Shown here in pieces: positions 49,088 through 58,135 of a stretch of 64,000 bases of DNA. The DNA comes from Capsulimonas corticalis. GTDB taxonomy: Bacteria > Armatimonadota > Armatimonadia > Armatimonadales > Capsulimonadaceae. The DNA is taken from assembly GCF_003574315.2 (NCBI RefSeq), contig NZ_AP025739.1:5952001-6016000 (forward strand), given 5' to 3'. Position numbers and translations under genes: made by a program. The notes below the pieces were generated by a model. It had not been told where the DNA came from. It ran no database searches and saw only the letters and a list, made by a program, of their open reading frames with translations. The number at the start of each line of letters is the position of its first letter. Within the stretch, counting starts at the first letter, position 1.

Positions 49088-50059
49088 TTACTTGGCGACG
49101 ATCTGTTCGAGGATCTCGATGTAACGCGGCATGATCACTTTCCAATCGAAATCCGCTTCGCAGTAAGCTCGTATCTCCTTGCGGTATCGTTCGTTTTCGT
49201 CGATCGCTTTTTGAATGGCGGCGGGAATATCGTCTTTTTCAGGATCGATGGCGTAAATCCAGGGAAGGCTCAAGTCCAGATTGTGGGACGCCTGCGGGCT
49301 TACCACGAGCGACACGCCGGCCGCCATAGCTTCGGAGAGCACGGCGGCGTGCCCTTCCCCGTCGCTGATCAGCACCAGGCACCGATAGTCCGTAAGGTTC
49401 TCTTGGATCTGGTCGCGGCTCCACTCGCCGATATAGTGCGTATTGCGCTCGTTGACGACGAAGTCGATCTCCGGATCGATGGGGCCCGCGAAGTCACACA
49501 CGACATCGGTTTTGTCGAGCTTGCTGGCGAGCAGGGTCTGCTTCTTTCGCTTTTCCACGCGCGCCAAACAGATCGCGTCCTTAGTACCCTTCGGCTTCCA
49601 CTTCAAACTGGCGCAGTTGATGCCGTTCGGGAGCACAAACATCCTTGCCGTCGCGCCTAAACGGCGGAACGTCTTTTCAATTTCGGGACTGATCAGCAGG
49701 AGGTTCGGCGCTTTTTTCAGATTCTGGAAGATGCGCGGATAAACACTGTTCCAGTGTTCCGGAAACGCCGCATAGCCATAATGCGTGGAGATCAAAAGAT
49801 TGAATTTGAAGATCTTCGTCAGGGGAATCCAGTATTTGCTCGAATTGTCCAGATGCAAATGGACAATATCATAAGTCCAGGGTTTCGTACTGATCGCCAG
49901 CGGCACTTTTTTAATGCCGCGCGCGGGAACGTTGCAGATATCGACTTCGTGCCCCGCCGCCCGCAACGCAGTGGCCTGCTGCCAGATCAAGTTCTCCACA
50001 CCGCCCCAGCGCGGCGGCGGGATCGGAATCCCGCCGCCCGATACGAGTAATATCCTCAT
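49088..50059 (-). CDS. Glycosyltransferase family 4
   Basis: 323 residues, GT-B fold. The N terminus MRILLVSGGGIPIPPPRWGG contains the glycine-rich acceptor loop with GGVENLIWQQATALRAAGHE. The C-terminal half has AICLARVEKRKKQTLLASKL and LVLISDGEGHAAVLSEAMAAGVSLVV, the E-x7-E element of GT4. The donor sugar is unknown; the context argues for LPS core or O-unit synthesis. It is separated from the next upstream GT4 by 81 nt that hold no gene. Confidence 0.88.
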   Translation of the reverse strand: MRILLVSGGGIPIPPPRWGGVENLIWQQATALRAAGHEVDICNVPARGIKKVPLAISTKPWTYDIVHLHLDNSSKYWIPLTKIFKFNLLISTHYGYAAFPEHWNSVYPRIFQNLKKAPNLLLISPEIEKTFRRLGATARMFVLPNGINCASLKWKPKGTKDAICLARVEKRKKQTLLASKLDKTDVVCDFAGPIDPEIDFVVNERNTHYIGEWSRDQIQENLTDYRCLVLISDGEGHAAVLSEAMAAGVSLVVSPQASHNLDLSLPWIYAIDPEKDDIPAAIQKAIDENERYRKEIRAYCEADFDWKVIMPRYIEILEQIVAK

Positions 50060-50140
50060 TCTTCAAACTACTTTCCGATTAAATTCCGTTGAAAATTTCG
50101 ACGCGGCAAAACGCTGGGATCACTCGCGGCAAACAGGACG

Positions 50141-51283
50141 CTAAGCGGCGAACGCCTTGCGATAGGCTCCCGCGCCGCGCACTTTGTCGTACTCGCGCTG
50201 ATACAGCGCTTCGATATGGTCGGTCATCACGCTCAGGGAAAAGTGTTCGCAAACGCGCGCGTAGCCCTGGGTTCCCATGGCTTTGCGCAGAAACGCGTCG
50301 CCGGCGAGGCGAGCGATCGCGGACGCCAGCGCGGCGGAGTCCGAGACGGGGACCAGCAGCCCGGTCTCTTCTTCTTCGATCATTTCGGGGGTTCCGCCCG
50401 CGAGCGTACCGATAACGGGTTTGCACAGCGCCATCGCCTGCTGCACCACGGCGGAGCAGGGCTCGTTCCAGGTTGACGGGAGCGTCACGATGTCCATCGC
50501 CTGGATCGCGTTATTGACATCGTCGCGAAACCCCGTGAAGAGAAACTTGTCGGCGACGCCCATTTCCGTCGTCAAATCTCGGATTTTCTGCTCATCCGGA
50601 CCGCTGCCAATGATGACATACTTAACCGGATACTTGTCGCCGAGGATCTTGGCCGCTTCCACCAGGACGCTATGCCCCTTCTCAGGAGCGATTCGCCCGA
50701 CAATGCCCACGGCGACATGGTCGTCGGGGATCGCCAGTTCGCGCCGCATTTCCTTGCCGTTGACCGAGGTTCGGCGGAACGCTTCGACATCGGTGCCGTG
50801 ATAGATTGTTTCCAGCTTCTCGGGGGAGACGCCGCAGTCGATCAGAGTGTCCCGCACGGAATTCGAAACGGTGACCATCTTTGTGAACAGCACCTTGCTG
50901 TAAAACATCGCCCCGATCCGGCTCTTGAACGGATACGGCATGTGGCGCGAAAGGATCCGCACCGGAACGCGCTCCGCGATCGCCGCAATCCCGGGAACCA
51001 CCATATCGCGGCTCCAGTGGACATGAACGACATCGGCCTTACGCTCGCGAAAGATCTGGCGCAGCTGAGAAAAATCGGTCCAGTCCAGCTGATGTTTGAC
51101 AGTGGCCGGCGCCGTTTGAAGGCCCATCGCCTTAGCGCGCTCGTCGATCCACAAGCCGGGCCGGCAAACGACGGTCACATCATAACCTCGCTGCCGCAAT
51201 TGATCGGACAGGTTCAGAATGTGGAGTTCCGCTCCGCCCCAGCTCGCAAAGCTCGACGCCACCTGTAACACAGAAAGACTCAT
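50141..51283 (-). CDS. Glycosyltransferase family 4
   Basis: 380 residues. MSLSVLQVASSFASWGGAEL begins the acceptor domain (GGAE loop). The donor domain has VAVGIVGRIAPEKGHSVLVE and EPCSAVVQQAMALCKPVIGT with the GT4 E-x7-E pattern, then GGTPEMIEEEETGLLVPVSD. It is a retaining transferase, probably extending the LPS core or O-antigen. The start overlaps the stop of the heptose adenylyltransferase gene by 4 nt (ATGA), indicating tight coupling. Confidence 0.9.
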   Translation of the reverse strand: MSLSVLQVASSFASWGGAELHILNLSDQLRQRGYDVTVVCRPGLWIDERAKAMGLQTAPATVKHQLDWTDFSQLRQIFRERKADVVHVHWSRDMVVPGIAAIAERVPVRILSRHMPYPFKSRIGAMFYSKVLFTKMVTVSNSVRDTLIDCGVSPEKLETIYHGTDVEAFRRTSVNGKEMRRELAIPDDHVAVGIVGRIAPEKGHSVLVEAAKILGDKYPVKYVIIGSGPDEQKIRDLTTEMGVADKFLFTGFRDDVNNAIQAMDIVTLPSTWNEPCSAVVQQAMALCKPVIGTLAGGTPEMIEEEETGLLVPVSDSAALASAIARLAGDAFLRKAMGTQGYARVCEHFSLSVMTDHIEALYQREYDKVRGAGAYRKAFAA

Positions 51284-51813
51284 ATCGACTTGTTATCCCC
51301 ACTCGTCTTTTCCGCGCCGTACGCCTCGCAGACCTTCGAGATGATATTCGTGGTGGAACGTCCAGCGATCAAAGACAGAATGCGGACCTCGCCGCCGTAG
51401 CCGCGCACCACCGGCGTCTCCGGGAGATCTTCCAGGCGGTAGTCGCCGCCCTTCACATACAGGGCCGGCCGGACTTGCTCGATCACCGGCACGGGTGTTC
51501 TTGAGCCGAAGAGAACGACATAATCGACCACGGCGAGCGCCGCGAGCATCTCCGCGCGCTCGTCTTCGGAGACGATCGGGCGCAGGTCGCCTTTGAAGCC
51601 GCGCACCGAAGCGTCCGTGTTGACGGCCACGATCAGCGCATCGCCCAGCGCGCGCGCCTCGGCAAGATATCGCGCGTGGCCGACATGAAGTATGTCAAAG
51701 ACGCCGTTGGTAAAGACGATCCGTTCGCCCGCCTCCTGGCGCGCCGACACGACCTCCGCCAGCCGCTCGACCGTCAAACACTTGTTACGATACCATGGGA
51801 AGGCGCCGTCCAC
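51280..51813 (-). CDS. rfaE2: D-glycero-beta-D-manno-heptose 1-phosphate adenylyltransferase (HldE C-terminal type)
   Basis: 177 residues, cytidylyltransferase-like fold. IVFTNGVFDILHVGHARYLA carries the HxGH nucleotide-binding motif, followed by DALIVAVNTDASVRGFKGDL and DYVVLFGSRTPVPVIEQVRP, then YVKGGDYRLEDLPE. ISxxRSTTxII (here LIAGRSTTNIISK) closes the active site. This is the adenylyltransferase half of HldE as a separate protein. It makes ADP-heptose, the donor for the adjacent GT9 enzymes. The kinase half (HldE N-terminal) is not in the window. It overlaps the next upstream gene by 29 nt. Confidence 0.93.
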   Translation of the reverse strand: MDGAFPWYRNKCLTVERLAEVVSARQEAGERIVFTNGVFDILHVGHARYLAEARALGDALIVAVNTDASVRGFKGDLRPIVSEDERAEMLAALAVVDYVVLFGSRTPVPVIEQVRPALYVKGGDYRLEDLPETPVVRGYGGEVRILSLIAGRSTTNIISKVCEAYGAEKTSGDNKSI

Positions 51814-52861
51814 GATTTCTCCTCAAATTCCAGCCCAGTCGCTCCGTCACGGCGGCGATCACGTTCTCAACACTCAGATTTTGCATGCACATCACGTCGC
51901 CGCGCGCGCAAAGCCGGTCGCGGCACGGAACACAGCTCAGCGTCCGGTCGATCAGCACCGTGGCGTTCTCGCCGATCGGCCCGGTTCGGTTCGGGTCCGC
52001 CGCGCCGCTGAGCACGACCATCGGAGAGCCGACCGCCGCGCCGATATGCATCGGCCCCGTATCGCAGGTCAAAAACGTATCCGCGCGCGCCAGCAGGGCG
52101 CCCAGTTCTTTCACCGTCAGCAGGCCGGCCAGATCGATAATGCGCGGATCGACGGCGGCGACAGCGGCGGCGAGGCTGACTTCATCCAGCGCATCCATCA
52201 CCGTCCGAAAGCTTCGCGGCGCTCCGGTCACGATCACTTGGCAGTTGGGCGTCTGGGCGAAGTGCGCCGCCAGGGCCTGAAATCGCTCCAGCGGCCAGCG
52301 GTTGATCGGGCGAGACGCGGAGGGATTGATCACGAGCAGCTTCGAACCTTCGCGCCAGCCCATCGTCCGCAGTTTGATCTCCAAACTCGCGTACGCGGTC
52401 TCCGGCGCGATGAAATCCATTCGGCGATCCAGGACTTCCAGAATCCCGATCGCGCGCAGTTCTTTTGAAAAATCGTCGATCGCATGCGCCACTCGGCCCG
52501 TGCTCGGGTCCACGCCCATCTGTTTGTGGAACGTCACCCGGGTCTTTGCGCCGGTCGCCCACGCCATCAGAAACGACTTGGCGCTGGGATGCAGGTTGAT
52601 CACAAGGTCGTAATTCTCGCGCGAGAGACGACACAAGAATGGCGCGAAGTGATCGATCCGAGAATCGATTCCGCGCTTATCGAAGGTCAGCACGCGCCGA
52701 ACCAATGGGTTGCCCGTGAGCGATTCCGCCATGCCGCCGCCGACCACGAAATCGATCTCCATTCCAGGAAAGGCATGGGAAAGGGCGCGAACACAGGGGG
52801 TCGCAAGCAAGATATCCCCCATCCCGCCAAACCGGATAATAAGCGCTCGTCGAAATTGCAT
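51785..52861 (-). CDS. Glycosyltransferase family 9 (heptosyltransferase-like)
   Basis: 358 residues from the ATG at 52861. N-terminal ALIIRFGGMGDILLATPCVR and IDFVVGGGMAESL define GT9. The donor domain has LLVINPSASRPINRWPLERF, FLTCDTGPMHIGAAVGSPMV (DTGPxH) and VLSGAADPNRTGPIGENATV. The Cys-rich CVPCRDRLCARGDVMCMQNL segment near the C terminus is common in GT9. TGG TATAAT at 52880-52872 gives this gene its own promoter inside the LPS block, with a leader of only a few nt. It overlaps rfaE2 by 29 nt. Confidence 0.9.
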   Translation of the reverse strand: MQFRRALIIRFGGMGDILLATPCVRALSHAFPGMEIDFVVGGGMAESLTGNPLVRRVLTFDKRGIDSRIDHFAPFLCRLSRENYDLVINLHPSAKSFLMAWATGAKTRVTFHKQMGVDPSTGRVAHAIDDFSKELRAIGILEVLDRRMDFIAPETAYASLEIKLRTMGWREGSKLLVINPSASRPINRWPLERFQALAAHFAQTPNCQVIVTGAPRSFRTVMDALDEVSLAAAVAAVDPRIIDLAGLLTVKELGALLARADTFLTCDTGPMHIGAAVGSPMVVLSGAADPNRTGPIGENATVLIDRTLSCVPCRDRLCARGDVMCMQNLSVENVIAAVTERLGWNLRRNRGRRLPMVS

Positions 52862-52871
52862 GGGGCTACCT

Positions 52872-52880
52872 ATTATACCA
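52872..52880 (-). promoter_or_regulatory. Internal extended -10 promoter in the LPS block
   Basis: TGG TATAAT on the minus strand ends 10 nt above the ATG at 52861, between two GT9 genes. Confidence 0.6.
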
Positions 52881-52890
52881 AAGGAACGGT

Positions 52891-54987
52891 TCACTTCGCA
52901 AGCAAAGACGCCTCCAGCAAGCGGCGCGCGGCCGCCACCACGGGCTCAACGTCGATCCCGTCCATCCGGCCATTGGGCGATTCGATCACGCTGCGGCGCT
53001 CCCCGTAATTGCCCCATTTGCGCGGGTTAGTCGGGCCGAACAGCGCCACCGTCGGCGCCCCCAGCGCAACCGCCGAGTGCATCACCGCCGTGTCGTTGCC
53101 GACAAATAATCCCAGCTGCTCGATCACCGCCAGGGAGCCGCGCAGGTCGCACTGCCCGATGAACGACACCGTTTGGCGCAGCGTCTCCTCCGAACACGCC
53201 GCCAGCATCTCGGCGGCGGCGTCCTGCTCATCCGGGCCGCCGACAAGAACGATCCGCGCGTTCGGATCGGATGCGGCCAGCGTGTCGGCCACCAACGCGA
53301 AGCGCTCCGCGCTCCACCGCTTGCCGGGCAGGCTGGCGCCGGGCTGAATGCCGATCAGCCGGTGCGTCTTCCATCCCGATCCAAGCGCCGCTTCGATCCG
53401 CCACTCAGCTTCCGCGCGCTCCTCGGAATTGATCCAAAGCTCCAGCGCCGAATTGATCTCCGCCTCCGGCGCCACCGACCGGAGCACGTCGAAATAGCAG
53501 GCGATCTCGCTTTTCTCCCGGTCGTACGGCACGCGGCTGCTCAGCAGCGGGCCACGCCCTTCCGAATCAAACCCCGCGCGCCCGCGCGAGCCCGCGACCC
53601 AGGTCAGCAGCGCCGAATGGAACGAACGGTTGAGGATCAAGCAAAGGTCGAAGCGGCCGGCGTGAATGCGCCGGACAAAGCGCCAGAACGCCCGCTGGCC
53701 GCGGTCGCGCTTGTTGGGATCGAACTCGATGATCTCGTCCAGATACGGATTGTTCTTGAGCAGCATCCGGGCGTTTCGGCCCGTCAGCAGCACGATCCGC
53801 GCGTCCGGCCAGCGCCGCCGCGCGGCTCGGAAGACCGGGATCGCGAGCAGCGTATCGCCGATGAAGCGAAATTTGGTCACGATCAAAACGTGCTTCGGCT
53901 CGTTTGTCACGGACGGCTTTGACGACGGCTCCGCGTGCCCCCGGGCCTCGGACGGCGCCAGCGGAAGCTGGCGCATTGGATTATTCCGGCGCAGCAGCGA
54001 CCGAACCGCCAGCGCCGCTTCCTCGGGCGTGATGGCGCGCATGCAGTCGAAGCGCCCTTCGCAGGTTGGATGGTTGCCGCACGGCGCGCAGTGCAGCGCT
54101 TTGTAGATCGATTGCGACTCTTCGTCGTACGGGCCGGTAATCCGGGGATCCGTCGAGCCGAACAGCGCGATCACGGGCGCCCCAACCGCCGTCGCCAAAT
54201 GCATCGGCCCGGAGTCGGCGCTCAGCAGCGCCCGGCTGCGCCGCAGCAGCGCCGCCAGCTGAGGGATGGAGGTTTTGGAGACAAGATTCACCGGCTGCGC
54301 GACCCGGACACGCCCGAGCACGTCTTTTGTCAGCGCCTCATCCTCCGGCCCCGAGCCGATCAGCACCAGCTGATGGTCCGACAGCTCATCCAGCACGGCG
54401 GCGAAGTTCTCCGCCATCCACCGCTTCTGCGGCCGGGTGGCTCCGACATTGACCGCGACAAGATCGCGCTCCAGATCGATCCCTAGGCGTGCGAGCAATT
54501 GATCCGTCTCGACGACAGCCTGCGGATCCACGGCGACCGTGAGGCTGCGATGCGCGGGGCGAGCGTCGTTGGGGACGTGGACGGTGTCCAGCATAGCGTC
54601 CGCCATATGCACGGCGTTGGTATGGCGCAGATCGGTCAGAAAGCGGTTCATCCCCCGGTTGGCCTGCCCGACGCGCACGGGAGTCCCCGCGACAAACGCC
54701 GTCAGCGCATAGGCCGGCAGCGGCGGCAGGATCACGACATCGGTGTACTTGCCTCGTTTCAGCGTTTGGAAGAGCTGCTTGCAGCGGCCCCAGCTGTCGC
54801 GCGCCGTGCGCGGGATGATCTTGTCGATATCGGGATTGCCCGCGAGAACGCCGGCGGCGGCGCCGCTGCCGACGATGGTGTCGATTTGAGCGTCCGGATA
54901 CGCGCGCCGCATCGCCGCCATCGCCGGCGTCGTGAGCAGCGCGTCCCCGAGATAATTCATGTTGACGACTAGAATCTTACGCGTCAT
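52891..54987 (-). CDS. Double-domain glycosyltransferase family 9 protein (two heptosyltransferase-like units in one chain)
   Basis: 698 residues from the ATG at 54987. The first GT9 unit (about 1-335) begins ILVVNMNYLGDALLTTPAMA and has LLSADSGPMHLATAVGAPVI with ALFGSTDPRITGPYD. A short linker (HAEPSSKPSVTNEPKH) leads to a second complete unit (about 365-695) beginning VLIVTKFRFIGDTLLAIPVF, with LIGIQPGASLPGKRWSAERF, FVGNDTAVMHSAVALGAPTV and ALFGPTNPRKWGNYG. Ordinary GT9 proteins are about 350 residues with one unit. No frameshift separates the two, so this is a true fusion. Two consecutive core sugars could be added by one protein (inference). It lies 4 nt below the next GT9 gene. Confidence 0.9.
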   Translation of the reverse strand: MTRKILVVNMNYLGDALLTTPAMAAMRRAYPDAQIDTIVGSGAAAGVLAGNPDIDKIIPRTARDSWGRCKQLFQTLKRGKYTDVVILPPLPAYALTAFVAGTPVRVGQANRGMNRFLTDLRHTNAVHMADAMLDTVHVPNDARPAHRSLTVAVDPQAVVETDQLLARLGIDLERDLVAVNVGATRPQKRWMAENFAAVLDELSDHQLVLIGSGPEDEALTKDVLGRVRVAQPVNLVSKTSIPQLAALLRRSRALLSADSGPMHLATAVGAPVIALFGSTDPRITGPYDEESQSIYKALHCAPCGNHPTCEGRFDCMRAITPEEAALAVRSLLRRNNPMRQLPLAPSEARGHAEPSSKPSVTNEPKHVLIVTKFRFIGDTLLAIPVFRAARRRWPDARIVLLTGRNARMLLKNNPYLDEIIEFDPNKRDRGQRAFWRFVRRIHAGRFDLCLILNRSFHSALLTWVAGSRGRAGFDSEGRGPLLSSRVPYDREKSEIACYFDVLRSVAPEAEINSALELWINSEERAEAEWRIEAALGSGWKTHRLIGIQPGASLPGKRWSAERFALVADTLAASDPNARIVLVGGPDEQDAAAEMLAACSEETLRQTVSFIGQCDLRGSLAVIEQLGLFVGNDTAVMHSAVALGAPTVALFGPTNPRKWGNYGERRSVIESPNGRMDGIDVEPVVAAARRLLEASLLAK

Positions 54988-54991
54988 AGAT

Positions 54992-56065
54992 TTACGCCAC
55001 CCTCTTGCCCATCGCGAGCTCACGGTCCACCGCCTCCAGCGCCATGCCGGGCGTGATGGCGCGCATGCAGTCCACGCGGCCGTCGCAGGTTGGTTTTCGG
55101 TAACACGGCGAGCAGGAAAGATGCATATTCAAGACGATATTTCGCGCGCCGTACGGCCCGGTGCGGTCCGAATTGGTCGCGCCGAACAGCGCCACCGTGG
55201 GAGTTCCGACCGCGACGCCCATATGCATCGGTCCCGTATCCCCCGTCACCAGGACATCGCAGGATTCCAGCACCGCCGCCAGCTCACGCAGCGACGACGT
55301 ACGGCCCGAGACGTCCACGATCGGTTCGGCGGCGCGCATCTTGATCTTCACCTGGCCGACCACTTCCGCATCTTTCGAATCGCCGACGAAGACGATGCTT
55401 CGGCCCTGTTCGATCAGCGTATCGGCCAGCTCCACCCAGTAACCGACCGGCCACTTCTTATATTCCCAGGAAGCGCCGACATTGAGCGCGACGCGTGGGC
55501 ACGGCAGCGCCCGCACGTCCACCAGCACTTCGGACGCGATCCCATCCGTCAAATAGCGCTGCTCGGGAAACTCCCCTCGCTTCGGATGCGCCCCGAACAG
55601 TTCGGAAAAGCCGTAAAGAATATCGACGGCGTGCCGGTCGCCATGTTCGCCGCCCAGCTTGGCCGAGACGATCGGGTGCGTCAAAAAGTACGCGTTGCCC
55701 TCGCGGTTGCGATCGATCCCAATGCGAATCGGCGCGCCGGAGAGCCAAGTCAGCAGCCCGCTCAGCCCCAGCCCTTGCAGGTCCAGCGCGCAGTCGTAGC
55801 GACGCGCGCGCAGATCGCGCCGGACGGAGAGCAGGTCGCGCATCGTCGGCTTGTTGGGAACGACATGCAGGGCGCGAATGACCGGGTTGCCCTCCAGAAC
55901 GCTGGCGCAACGCTTGCGAACGACCCAGTCGATCGATATGTCCGGCCGCGCCCGTTGGATCGCTTCCACGGCGGGCAGAGCGTGAAGGATGTCGCCGATA
56001 CTGCTGGTTTTGACGATCAGCAGACGTTTTACATTAGCCAGCGATGGGAGTTGAGGGAGTGTCAT
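54992..56065 (-). CDS. Glycosyltransferase family 9 (heptosyltransferase I-like)
   Basis: 357 residues from the ATG at 56065. RLLIVKTSSIGDILHALPAV with AIQRARPDISIDWVVRKRCA is the WaaC (heptosyltransferase I) pattern. YDCALDLQGLGLSGLLTWLS, GASWEYKKWPVGYWVELADT and LVTGDTGPMHMGVAVGTPTV follow. The Cys-containing CSPCYRKPTCDGRVDCMRAI tail is shared with its neighbours. It is the best candidate for the first heptose transfer to Kdo. It overlaps the acyltransferase gene upstream by 32 nt. Confidence 0.92.
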   Translation of the reverse strand: MTLPQLPSLANVKRLLIVKTSSIGDILHALPAVEAIQRARPDISIDWVVRKRCASVLEGNPVIRALHVVPNKPTMRDLLSVRRDLRARRYDCALDLQGLGLSGLLTWLSGAPIRIGIDRNREGNAYFLTHPIVSAKLGGEHGDRHAVDILYGFSELFGAHPKRGEFPEQRYLTDGIASEVLVDVRALPCPRVALNVGASWEYKKWPVGYWVELADTLIEQGRSIVFVGDSKDAEVVGQVKIKMRAAEPIVDVSGRTSSLRELAAVLESCDVLVTGDTGPMHMGVAVGTPTVALFGATNSDRTGPYGARNIVLNMHLSCSPCYRKPTCDGRVDCMRAITPGMALEAVDRELAMGKRVA

Positions 56066-56987
56066 GTTGCCTTGTTCGCGCTGCGTATTCCTCGGCCAGA
56101 TGCGCCGGCGGCGGGACTTTCCATCGATCGTGCAGCCACAGCCACTGTTCCGGATACTGACGCACCACATCCTCAATCACCGCCGTCAGATCCGCCATGA
56201 TGCGCGTGGAATCGGCCTCCGTGTCGCCCGTGGATGTAATATCGATCTCTGGGCGCAGCTCCATCCGGTATGTTCCGTCCGGCTGGCGGATGCAGAACAT
56301 CGGCAGGATCGGCGCTCCGGTCTTCAGAGCGATGACGGCCGGGCCGGCCACGGTGCCCGCGAGGCGCCCAAAGAACGGGACGAAGACATCTTCCGACTTC
56401 TGGTCCGGGAGAATGGCGATGATGCCGCCCTTGCGCAGCCTTTGCAGCAGCGCCTTCGGGGACGCGCCGCGCGGATGCACGACGTATCCGCCGTTTTCGC
56501 GCAGCTTATCCGTAATCTCGTTGAACGCCGCATCATCGCTCTGGCGCGCCACCACCGCAAACTCATAACCCTCCAGCGCCGCGCGACGGGCCAGAAGCTC
56601 CCAGTTGCCGAAGTGCGCCGTCACCAGGATCATGCCTTTGCCGCGAGCGAGCAGCTCCTCGACATAGGCGTACGAATCGGCTTTGACGAATGAGCGCAGC
56701 TGATCGGGCGTCAGCGTCGGCGCCTTCAAAAACTCCAAAAGGGTGCCGCAGAAGTGCTGGAATACTTTCTTGATCAGCGCCTGGCGCTCGCGCTCGCTCA
56801 TCTGATCGCCGTAGGCGGCTTTCAAATTGCGGTCGGCGACATTGCGGTAGCGCGCGGAGCATTTGTAGCCGAACGCGCCCAACGCCGCCCCCCAGGCCAT
56901 AACGGACTTCCAGGGCGCCAGACGCAGCGACCACAGCAGCGTGCGAAAGGTGTTCCGAACGAAAGCTTGCCAAATTCGCTTTTTCAT
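56034..56987 (-). CDS. lpxL: Lysophospholipid/lipid A acyltransferase, LpxL-HtrB family
   Basis: 317 residues. An N-terminal amphipathic/membrane segment (LLWSLRLAPWKSVMAWGAAL) precedes the LPLAT domain. The catalytic motif is ILVTAHFGNWELLARRAAL (HFGNWE, the His-x4-Glu pair). Further elements are GYVVHPRGASPKALLQRLRK, AILPDQKSEDVFVPFFGRLA and APILPMFCIRQPDGTYRMEL. It adds a secondary acyl chain (laurate or similar) to lipid A. The acyl donor and exact position are unknown, so the symbol denotes the family. Its start is 4 nt into the end of lpxK (ATGA overlap). Confidence 0.9.
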   Translation of the reverse strand: MKKRIWQAFVRNTFRTLLWSLRLAPWKSVMAWGAALGAFGYKCSARYRNVADRNLKAAYGDQMSERERQALIKKVFQHFCGTLLEFLKAPTLTPDQLRSFVKADSYAYVEELLARGKGMILVTAHFGNWELLARRAALEGYEFAVVARQSDDAAFNEITDKLRENGGYVVHPRGASPKALLQRLRKGGIIAILPDQKSEDVFVPFFGRLAGTVAGPAVIALKTGAPILPMFCIRQPDGTYRMELRPEIDITSTGDTEADSTRIMADLTAVIEDVVRQYPEQWLWLHDRWKVPPPAHLAEEYAARTRQHDTPSTPIAG

Positions 56988-58135
56988 GCGCTTCTTCGTG
57001 CATTCGGCGCGGCCGTAAAGACTCGCCGTTCGATCTCTTTCATAAAACGCGCCTCGTCCTCAATCGCCATCGCGATCCGAAGCGCGTAGGCCGGACAGGA
57101 GCCGCCCGCCGAAACGGCGCTCCACTTCACGGCGTCTTTCTCCGTCATGACAATCGCGTCGGCCCCCGAGCGCAAACGCTCCTCTTCCGCCGCCTGGATG
57201 TCGTTCTCTGTAAAGGGATAGTGATCGTCGCGCACGATGTGCGTCACGATCTCGACGCCGGCGGCAAGGAGCGTCCGGCGAAACGACTCGGGCTGCGCGA
57301 TCGCCGAGACCGCAATCACCCGCGCGCCGCGCATCTCTTCCAGCGGCCGCGCCGCTACCGGCGCTTGTCCCACGGACAGCCACATCGACGGCGCATGAGT
57401 CGCGAAAAACAAGGGCGCATCGGCGTTGAGCGCGGTCACTTCGGCGGCCAGCGCCGCTCGCCCGTCACTGTCAATTCGGTCGGCTCGCGTGGCGACGACG
57501 ATCCCCGCGCGCGACAGATGCCGCTTCGGCTCGCGCAGCAGCCCGCGTGGAAGCGGATAGCCGTTGTCGAATGGGCGGCGGGCGTCGAGCAGCACGATAT
57601 CGAGATCGCGCTCCAGCTGCCAGAACTGAAATCCATCGTCGAGAACAAATGCGTCCAAGGCATGGCGGCGCAGCGCCTCACGCCCGGAAAGTCGCCGGTC
57701 TTTTCCTACGAGCACCGGAACGCGCGGGCAAAGTTCGGCCAGCAGCACCGGCTCATCGCCGGCCTGCGCCGCCGTCATAAGCACGCTGCCGTCGCCTTCG
57801 GACACATGGCGCGCTTCCTGCGATTCGCCGCCATGCCCTCGGCTCAAAATCGCAATACGCCGCCCATCGGCCGTCAAACGGTTCGCCAGAAACGCCGTCA
57901 TCGGCGTCTTGCCGGCGCCGCCGACACTGAGGTTACCGACACTGATGACGGGAATGGGGAGACGCGCGCGCTTTCTCACCCCAAACCGCTCCGCGCCCAG
58001 ATACAGCTCCAGACCTCCATCGTAGAGCGACGCCAGCCCGCCGAGCGCCCCGCGCGTGATGCTGGCCGCGACGCCCCGCGCGGGGTCCTCCACGGCAATC
58101 GTTTTCAGTAAGTACTGTTCCAGACGCGAACTCAT
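56984..58135 (-). CDS. lpxK: Tetraacyldisaccharide 4'-kinase
   Basis: 383 residues. The P-loop is VISVGNLSVGGAGKTPMTAF, typical of LpxK (GGxGKTP). RRIAILSRGHGGESQEARHV, LVGKDRRLSGREALRRHALD, FVLDDGFQFWQLERDLDIVL (catalytic D-D-G-FQ) and PRGLLREPKRHLSRAGIVVA follow, with DDHYPFTENDIQAAEEERLR and IVMTEKDAVKW at the C terminus. It phosphorylates the lipid A disaccharide at 4' at the inner membrane. ATGA overlaps join it to its neighbours. Confidence 0.96.
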   Translation of the reverse strand: MSSRLEQYLLKTIAVEDPARGVAASITRGALGGLASLYDGGLELYLGAERFGVRKRARLPIPVISVGNLSVGGAGKTPMTAFLANRLTADGRRIAILSRGHGGESQEARHVSEGDGSVLMTAAQAGDEPVLLAELCPRVPVLVGKDRRLSGREALRRHALDAFVLDDGFQFWQLERDLDIVLLDARRPFDNGYPLPRGLLREPKRHLSRAGIVVATRADRIDSDGRAALAAEVTALNADAPLFFATHAPSMWLSVGQAPVAARPLEEMRGARVIAVSAIAQPESFRRTLLAAGVEIVTHIVRDDHYPFTENDIQAAEEERLRSGADAIVMTEKDAVKWSAVSAGGSCPAYALRIAMAIEDEARFMKEIERRVFTAAPNARRSA

